From positions 58,027,533 through 58,091,532 of the forward strand of contig NC_090444.1 in the NCBI RefSeq assembly GCF_031143425.1: a DNA stretch of 64,000 bases. Direction: 5' to 3'. This stretch comes from Pleurodeles waltl (taxonomy: Eukaryota > Chordata > Amphibia > Caudata > Salamandridae). Below are positions 57,401 to 64,000 of this stretch, piece after piece (the stretch's first letter is position 1; each line of letters begins with the position of its first letter). A program made the position numbers and the translations under genes. Under the pieces are notes generated by a model. The model was not told the origin of the DNA. It ran no database searches and was given only the letters and a program-made list of their open reading frames with translations.

Positions 57401-57998
57401 GTGTTTGTACTACTTTCTGAATGTGTTACTTACCTGATTTTGATTTGTGTGTATATATTGTGTATTTTACTTACCTCCTAAGGGAGTATATACGCTGAGA
57501 TATTTTTGCCACATAATCACTAAAATAAAGTACCTTTTTGTTTAGTAACTCTGAGTATTGTCTTTCTTAAGATATAGTACCTATATGTTATAAGTGGTAT
57601 AGTAGGAGCTTTGCATGTCTCCTAGTTCAGCCTAAGCAGCTCTGCTATAGTTACCTCTATCAGCCTAAGCTGCTAGAACACTACTAATCTACTAATGAGG
57701 GATAAATGGACCTGGCACAAGGTGTAAGTACCATCTGGTACCCACTATAAGCCAGGCCAGCCTCCTACAGTTCCTTTTTTTTCCAATAGGCCTCCTGTCA
57801 CTTTGCAGGATTAGCGTAAAGATTTTTGGTGCTAATCCTCCCAAGCGCCAATTTAGTGTCAAAATGTATGATGCTAGTTCTCTAACGTGCAACATGGTGC
57901 ACCGTATCATAAATACAGCGCACACGTGGTGGTGTTGGGGGGGCACAAGAAAAGTGGCGCATCATGACATGATGCGCCACATTTCTTAAATTTGCCCT
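54427..57998. mobile_element. small element split by an LTR
   Basis: The left part (54427-54729) begins gagccagatttaagaa. The right part (57775-57998) ends with the imperfect reverse complement ttcttaaatttgccct. Both parts contain gcgccac/gtggcgc-rich words. Removing the LTR at 54730-57769 and one GTTCC gives an element of about 530 bp. Its target duplication is not clear. Confidence 0.6.
54730..57769 (+). mobile_element. 3040-bp solo LTR
   Basis: Starts TGTGAGAAGG, ends CCTCCTACA, and is flanked by GTTCC at 54725-54729 and 57770-57774. This is the classic TG...CA LTR with a 5-bp target duplication. An AATAAA lies near 57528 in the 3' part. Its last 750 bp match the two copies at the start of the window. 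No internal region or second LTR follows, so it is a solo LTR. At about 3 kb it is unusually long. ORFs inside are short and not recognised. Confidence 0.88.
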
Positions 57999-58952
57999 AG
58001 AGTATTTAAAGCTTTAGCACTGTTCACTAATAGGGAAGTTGTGGGATTCAGATTGCTTGGACCAAAGATACAATTGGGCTTGCTGTACTCTCAAGCCGCT
58101 GTGGTTCTTCATCAGTAAAAGGAGCAAGGAGGCTCTGTATAATACCCACTGATTCTGAAACTGGACTTTAAACACAAGCAAGGACATACGTGGAAGGACC
58201 ATGGAACAAGAGTTTACGGAGGTGAGAGAAAGAACATACTTAGGATAAAGTGAGGTGTCTCCATCTGCCTACTCTGTTCCACAAAAAGCAGGAACTGTGC
58301 TCCCTGCATGCTGCAGCCACCTAAATCCAAACTAAACTGGAAAGTATTTTTAAGAGTATGATTCAAGCGTGGGGAACTGTCACTGTGGCCATTCTGTAAA
58401 TGTAAACAATGACCTGTTTTTGACACTGTACTGAAGTGCAACTAACTAAATAACTAGTATGCATGTCATGGTAGCCTGAACCTCAATGTCAGCACAGCTA
58501 ATGATCTAAAGAGACATGGCGTGGTGCATCTTGCACCGAACAACTATCAATACAACTACTTACACACATTTGGAAAATAACATTCATGCACACAGGTGAA
58601 CCGCCGATTAATTTGGGGATCAATGTTTCAATTGTTTGATTCTTTAGTTCTGTAGCAGGTCTGTGTGGATGCATCAGCCTTCTGACAAGTGTTCCGGAAA
58701 CAAGCAAACGTGAGAACTCCCATCTGAATAGGGTACATAAGCATGGGCTAGAACTGTACATTGGTGAGTACTGAAAGCCACAAACAGCAAGTTTTGCTTG
58801 AAGTATGAGTACAGCACCCAAAGGCTGGAACACAAAACCACTGAGTTTACTGATGAAGTCGGAGCCCCAGGTTACCTGAACAGCCACAATTATATTAGCA
58901 ATTTCATCTGACATCTGTACACTGCCTTTGGAAGACAGAGGTCCACTGGTAC
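57999..58952. other. no gene recognised
   Basis: About 950 bp with only short ORFs. No family or repeat is recognised. Confidence 0.4.
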
Positions 58953-61900
58953 TGTAGGAAGCTATCTCTTTATATGATATATCAGAATGAGATATACCGT
59001 GAAAAGAGTCCAGGGGTTCCCTTATTAGTGGACACTGGTTTTCTCTAGCTATCCCAAGGTGCTCTTTTAGGGGGTTGTGTGGTCAAGCAGCCTCAGGCTT
59101 GTCAGAGTGTAGTGCTAAACAAGTAAGGCACACACTCATACAATAAGTGTGACACACACTCAACAAAGAAATACCACTGCAATTTATTTAAAAAAACACA
59201 TACTTTTATGCATTTTTAGATACCAGGATCACAGTAATCAGCGGAGTACTCCTGTAGATATGGATTTTTAGAGTTTTCAAAATGAGACAGTGTATTTTCT
59301 GAAGTTGCAATGCTACTCTATGAGAGAGAAAACATACACAGCAAACACGTTCTTCACAGCAACTTACAGTATCAGTCTTCTGGACATAAGGTGAGTACAG
59401 GTTAGGGTAGGCCATACTAACTGGAGACTACAGTGGTGCAGTTCAGTATCTGGTGGCCCGTGTAAGTCAATGGGGATCGGTTCGGTCCTTAAGTTACTGC
59501 AGGGATGGACAGAGGGTACAGTCCGGGTGAACCAACAACTGGGTTCAAATCTTGCAGTACTTCTGTTCTCCTTGCTCTGGGTCAGCTGGGTGCAGAGGTG
59601 GTTTGGTCTGTCAAATTTCCATCACTGGTAGTGGTCACAATAGAGGAGGTTGCAGAAACAGTCTGAAAGTGTGGACTGGGAGACCAGTCCAACTGAACCA
59701 ACAAGTGGGCTTGGTCTCATGAACCTGGGGGACAGAGGGAAACCAGTGGTTCTCTTCTCAGTCCAGAGTGCCTGGTACAGAACTCCAGTGAACTATCTGG
59801 TGGCCGTCACCAGAGGCGGTCAGTATGAAATAGGGGCCTGCAGAAACAAACTGCAGATGCCACCAACAAGGCCACACTGGGGGTACTCAAGGTGGGCTTC
59901 ATCTTTGGAGGGCCTAAGATGACCAAGTTGACACCGTTGGCCCACTTCAGCTGGGGCTAAGCAGCTCGAATGCAATGGTGAAGTCTGCTTTGGGTTTTGC
60001 TCATCCCGGTCCTCACAGTTCTTTCTTTGGTTTCGTGCAGATGCAGGGAAGAAGCTCCCCTACTCCAAAGGAGTTCTTCTTGGTAATTTGCGAAACACTG
60101 GCTGCTTTTTCATGTCCTGCTTTATACTTTTTGGTGCAAAACTGCACCAATGCAGTTTTGCACAAAAGGTTTAGCACCGGCTTGCACCATGTCTGGGCAC
60201 CAGTCAGGCACCATATTTATAGAGTGGTGCAAGCTGGTGCAAAGAGTAGGCTAGCGTTAAAAAAATTACGTCAGCCGGGTGGGGCTGGCGGTATGGAAGA
60301 AGGGGGTTTTGCACCAAAAAGTTTCATTAGGCAGGTTAGAGTAAAACAAAATTACTCTAACCAGCCTAGAGTAATTTTCTGACGCAAAACCATCCATACC
60401 ACATGACTCCTGTCTTAGAAAAGACAGGAGTCACACCCACCACCCCAATTGGCATGGCCATTGCACCCAGTGCCATGTAGGGGGGCCCACTTCAGGGCCC
60501 CCAATGGCACTTGAAAAAAAATACTTACCTGTACTTACTTATACTTACCTGGGATGGTGTCCCCCATCCTCTGCTGTCCCTGTAGTGTGGGTGGAGGTGG
60601 CCCGCAGGTCCCCTTACTCCAGCCCTGACCCAAGCTAGCTTTGCACCATTATTTGACCCCTCCTCCCAGAGGCAATAGAGTCATTTTTTGCACAGGAACG
60701 CCTACTTTCCATCTCATTGACGCAAAGTAGGTTTATCTGTCTAAAAATGACTTTAACTCCATATGGCGCTAGACTGGTAGTGACGCTACTTCGGTGTAAA
60801 ACAAATACAAATATGCCCCTCAGTCTCTTAGATGCTGCATTGGCAAGACAAGTCAGTTGGTCCTCATGGGTCGTGTGCAGCAGGCAGGCTGGCAGGGTTG
60901 GCACCAAGTCAGTTGTGCTCCTCAGTTATCGGGTCATCAGGCTTCATGTCTACTCCTTCTTTGTGTCCATCAAAGATCTGTTTCCCTGGTATCAGGGGGT
61001 CCCCTAAATACTCAATTTAGGGAGTGTTAAGGTGAGTGAATGGTAATAGCCAATCAGCTACTCAACCTTGGATTCACTAAACCGCCAAGATGACCAATTT
61101 CTGTGTGGAGTCATCACCCTGTCGAAGTGTTCCTAATTCCACCACACAAAATGGCGGAATTGCTGAGGCTGTGTTCCCTCCAGTCTGGTCACCCTACAGG
61201 TGGGTCCAGTCTGTAAATGCAACACACCTTCTGCACAGATAATTTTCCCATGTGTCTAGGAGCCAAATGGCCCCTGTGGCAGGGAATTTGCCATCTTCCT
61301 CTAAGGAGAGCCAGATCTGCATACCAAAGGCAGTGGGCTTCTTTGAAGCCTCCTGCCTTGGAATGCAGATGTGCAGGTCATCGAGTTGGAAGGGTATAGA
61401 ATAGAGCAGGCTTTTGTTCCTGACCTCCTGAGAGAAATGACACTCACCCATGGGGGGTCAGACACTCATCTGTTGATGAAAGGCTGGCTAGAACTAGTCA
61501 GTGAGCCCACCAGCATTTGGTAGGTTTTCAGGTGGCACCTCTAAGGTGAGTGCATGTTTTAATAAATGAATTACTTGAATCAGTCAGCGTATATACCCTC
61601 ACCTACAATATAATGTGCCCTGGCCTAGAGCTCTAAGGTCTGGTGTAGGGTGAATTTCAAATATAACAGGCAGTGTTAGAGGACATGACACACCAGGAGT
61701 GTGTCATGTCATGTTTTTACTGTTTGAAACCTTGTCATGAAGCCTGCTGTGGCAGTATGTATGAGTTTGGTTCTGGGTCCCATAGAGTGGCACACATTCT
61801 GCTGCAGCTTTTAGGGACCCTCCTTAGTACCTAGGCCCTATGTACCAGAGGCCTCATTTACTAGGGGGCTTACAGAGGTGTTAAAGGGCCTTGCCACTTG

Positions 61901-62052
61901 GGGGTCAAGTGACTAGGTGTCTTTGTTTGTGGTGGGAACACTGGCTCTGAGGACCTGGTTAGCTGGAACCCAGTGCACCTCAGTCAAAGTTGCATCAAAA
62001 ACCAGGCAAAACTCGAGAGGGGGCTTCTGCAATCAGAACCCAGTTTCCTACA
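58953..62052 (-). mobile_element. solo LTR, about 3.1 kb, minus orientation
   Basis: Ends TGTAGGAAG (58953) and TTTCCTACA (62052) give TG...CA on either strand. The minus orientation is preferred because an AATAAA (complement near 59170) lies about 215 bp from that end. Flanking pentamers GGTAC and GTTCC match at three of five positions, so the target duplication is absent or decayed. It contains a hairpin-rich insertion-like segment near 60130-60800. Confidence 0.65.
60134..60163. repeat. 13-bp-arm hairpin
   Basis: Arms gtgcaaaactgca and tgcagttttgcac are exact reverse complements around a 4-base spacer. They lie within a GGTGCAAA-rich stretch of the LTR. Confidence 0.9.
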
Positions 62053-63199
62053 GTTCCCCACAGTTCAGTTCACTGACCAAACAATGTATACTGGGACTGC
62101 AGGTGTTTTTAAAAATGAATGTTGTCTTATTTAAAAATTAAACACAAAAATATCAAAACTCATAAAAGAAGGCCTGGGCTAATTTTAACTACTCCAGAAT
62201 AATTTCTGAAATTCAGTAATTTTCGATTGTGTTGTGATGTGGAATTACCGATTGTAACTCCATGGTGCCACGTCAAGTAATCCATTCTCTGTTCAGGGAA
62301 AAGTAATATGCTGGGGCTGAGAGACTGACTGAAAAAACATAATGCATGAATGCTTGCATTCCTCTTTTGGCAAACTTGATCAGAACGTTCCAAGGTCATT
62401 TCAAGAATGACAGCACCTTAACACAGGCAGTAGGCCAGTCAGAATTTCAAGTAGATTTTCCCCTTGAGAGGACTGATAAATCAGCTAGAAATGCATTTTC
62501 AAGTTGAAATTTTACTTCAAATGGATCATTCTGGTATTTTTCAGCCCAAAATGCACTTTTTTTTCAACAGGAGGGGAGTGCTATAGAGACTGGGAGGCAA
62601 GTAAACATCCATTAGCAACTTCCTCTTCCTGTCCTGAAGAATCCTCACTCTGCTTTGTTTAGCCCTTGGACATTCTTGGTTTGGTTTTTAGGGGAAATAC
62701 ACCACTCTATATTTTTGTCTGTAACCCTGGTGCAGCTACACCATTAACATCTTAACATTTTTGGGAGAAATCAAGTAAGTTCAATGCAGCACTTTGGAAA
62801 ATGGCTTGTTGATTGAGGGAGGGCATGCTGTAGTGTTTTTTGCTCAGTTTTGTGTTTTGTTTTTTAATTTTGCATCTTTGTTGGTGTGTGGCCGGGAGCT
62901 TGGGTTGGAGTAGAGTGGTCCTACGGAAGTAGTACTGCAGTACTTACAAAAAGTTTTGAAAAAAGAAATATGGTAAAAAATGCAAAATAAAATGCACTAC
63001 AGTCTATTTTTCAAATATGGTATACTGCAGCACATTTTCAATATTCAACATATTTAAACTTCACAAAAAGGCCTAGAGTACCACAATAATACCTAATGAT
63101 TACTGCACTAGATAACTAGATAAAAACGTTTTTAAAAATGCACATTTCTCCCTAAACTGCTGTAAAAATATATAGGAATTTGTAAGTACATGTCTCTAA
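62053..63199. other. no gene recognised
   Basis: AT-rich sequence. Upstream gag sequence of the next element might be hidden here in broken frames, but none is readable. Confidence 0.4.
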
Positions 63200-64000
63200 C
63201 TTGTGGTTGATTTTGTTGACTTCTCAGTCAAAACACTGGATGGTTGGATTCATGGCAGTGGTGTAAATGATTATGATGGGCTGTACAATTTATTTGTGAA
63301 AGAACACCTGTTAAGTAATTGTTTCAATGAAAAACTGCTTCAGCATCTGATAGACCTAGGACCAATTTCTCCCCAAGAATTGGGAAAGAAGGCGGACCAT
63401 TGGGTCAAGACTAGGGTGACCAAGACTTCCACAGGGGGTGATCAAAAGAAAGGGGTCACAAAGACTCCCCAGGGGAAGAGTGTTGAGACATCCAAGGGAA
63501 AAAGTAAAGAGTCTTCTACAGGGCCCCAAAAACCTGCTCAGGAGGGAGGGTCCAAAGCCTCTGTACAATCCAATTTTGGGTACAAGGGTAAAAACTTTGA
63601 TCCCAAAAAGGCCTGGTGTAGTAGCTGTAATCAGCAGAGACACCAAACTGGAGACAAGGCCTGTCCCAAGAAAGGTTCCACTTCAAACTCTATTCCAGCT
63701 AACACTGGAATAGCCAGTCTCCAGGTGGGATCAACAGTGTGCCCAGAGCAAATCAGGGTTCACACTGAAGCTACATTAGTCTCTGAGGGTGGGGTGGACT
63801 TAGCCACACTGGCTGCCTGGCTCCCTAATATGCAAAAATTCAGGCAGCAACTCTTAATTAATGGGATTAGTGTAGAAGGCCTGAGGGATACAGGTGCCAG
63901 TTTCACCATGGTGACAGAGAAACTGCTTTCCCCTGGTCAATACCTGGCTGGACAAACTTATCCAGTCACCAACGCTAACAATCAGACTAAAGTACATCCC
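63200..64000 (+). CDS. LTR retroelement gag-protease, partial
   Basis: The frame is open from 63200 to the window edge, 267 codons, with no stop. The N-terminal part (YDGLYNLFVKEHLL, LIDLGPISPQELGKKADHW) looks like the end of a capsid/Gag domain. A Lys/Ser/Gly-rich linker follows, then a cysteine-histidine knuckle CSSCNQQRHQTGDKAC (C-X2-C-X4-H-X6-C). Next comes the aspartic protease active site LRDTGASFTMV at about 63880-63912. There is no obvious start codon at the left edge, so the 5' part is missing or in another frame. Probably Ty3/Gypsy-type. Reverse transcriptase would lie beyond 64000. Confidence 0.8.

Noticed and set aside
1..64000. A bacterial-style operon or novel prokaryotic defence system
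   Set aside because: Introns, LTRs, LINEs, a TATA-driven signal-peptide gene and TE density all indicate a vertebrate genome.

Overview
The window is vertebrate nuclear DNA dominated by repeats, from a very large genome. I think it is a salamander, probably a newt of the Pleurodeles type. That is inferred from the mix of giant Harbinger elements, MITEs built on CpG-rich GCGGCGGT-like termini, roughly 3-kb solo LTRs, LINE fragments and a foamy-like retrovirus around one small secreted-protein gene with a long intron. There are no bacterial operons, CRISPR arrays or rRNA genes. Species assignment rests on repeat style and memory, not on a search.

Layout. 1-1781: two copies of the 3' part of one LTR family, in opposite orientations. 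1782-5525: no gene seen. 5526-16941: PIF/Harbinger element 1, about 11.4 kb, decayed, with a 44-copy 64-bp minisatellite and a 74-bp minisatellite. 16942-19125: a LINE reverse transcriptase relic. 19126-19805: a 680-bp palindromic MITE. 20460-30000: a CR1/L2-type LINE split by PIF/Harbinger element 2 (21139-29741), which is flanked by an exact TTA duplication and keeps an intact transposase ORF. 30000-36900: mostly unassigned, with a CACT-rich tract and two related tRNA-derived SINE-like copies.

36905-52270 holds the only host gene I can support. It is a WAP-domain (four-disulfide-core) secreted protein on the + strand: TATA box, signal-peptide exon, an intron of about 14.8 kb, an eight-cysteine WAP exon and a short terminal exon. 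The long intron contains an inverted-repeat element, a pair of diverged direct repeats, a 172-bp MITE, a 1004-bp Harbinger derivative with perfect 25-bp termini, and a broken endogenous retrovirus on the minus strand (gag, protease, RT, RNase H, integrase and an env-like membrane piece). The pol of that retrovirus reminds me of the spumavirus/class III group.

54427-62052 contains a small element interrupted by a 3040-bp solo LTR with a GTTCC target duplication, then a second LTR of about 3.1 kb on the minus strand. 63200-64000 is an open gag-protease frame of an LTR retroelement that runs off the window.

The most distinctive system is the Harbinger pair. Each copy carries three genes instead of the usual two: a HARBI1-like transposase and two different Myb/SANT-type DNA-binding proteins. 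One Myb gene is divergent from the transposase and the other is convergent with it. Both copies also carry tandem arrays that have expanded differently. Element 2 looks younger, and element 1 is broken by frameshifts and stops.
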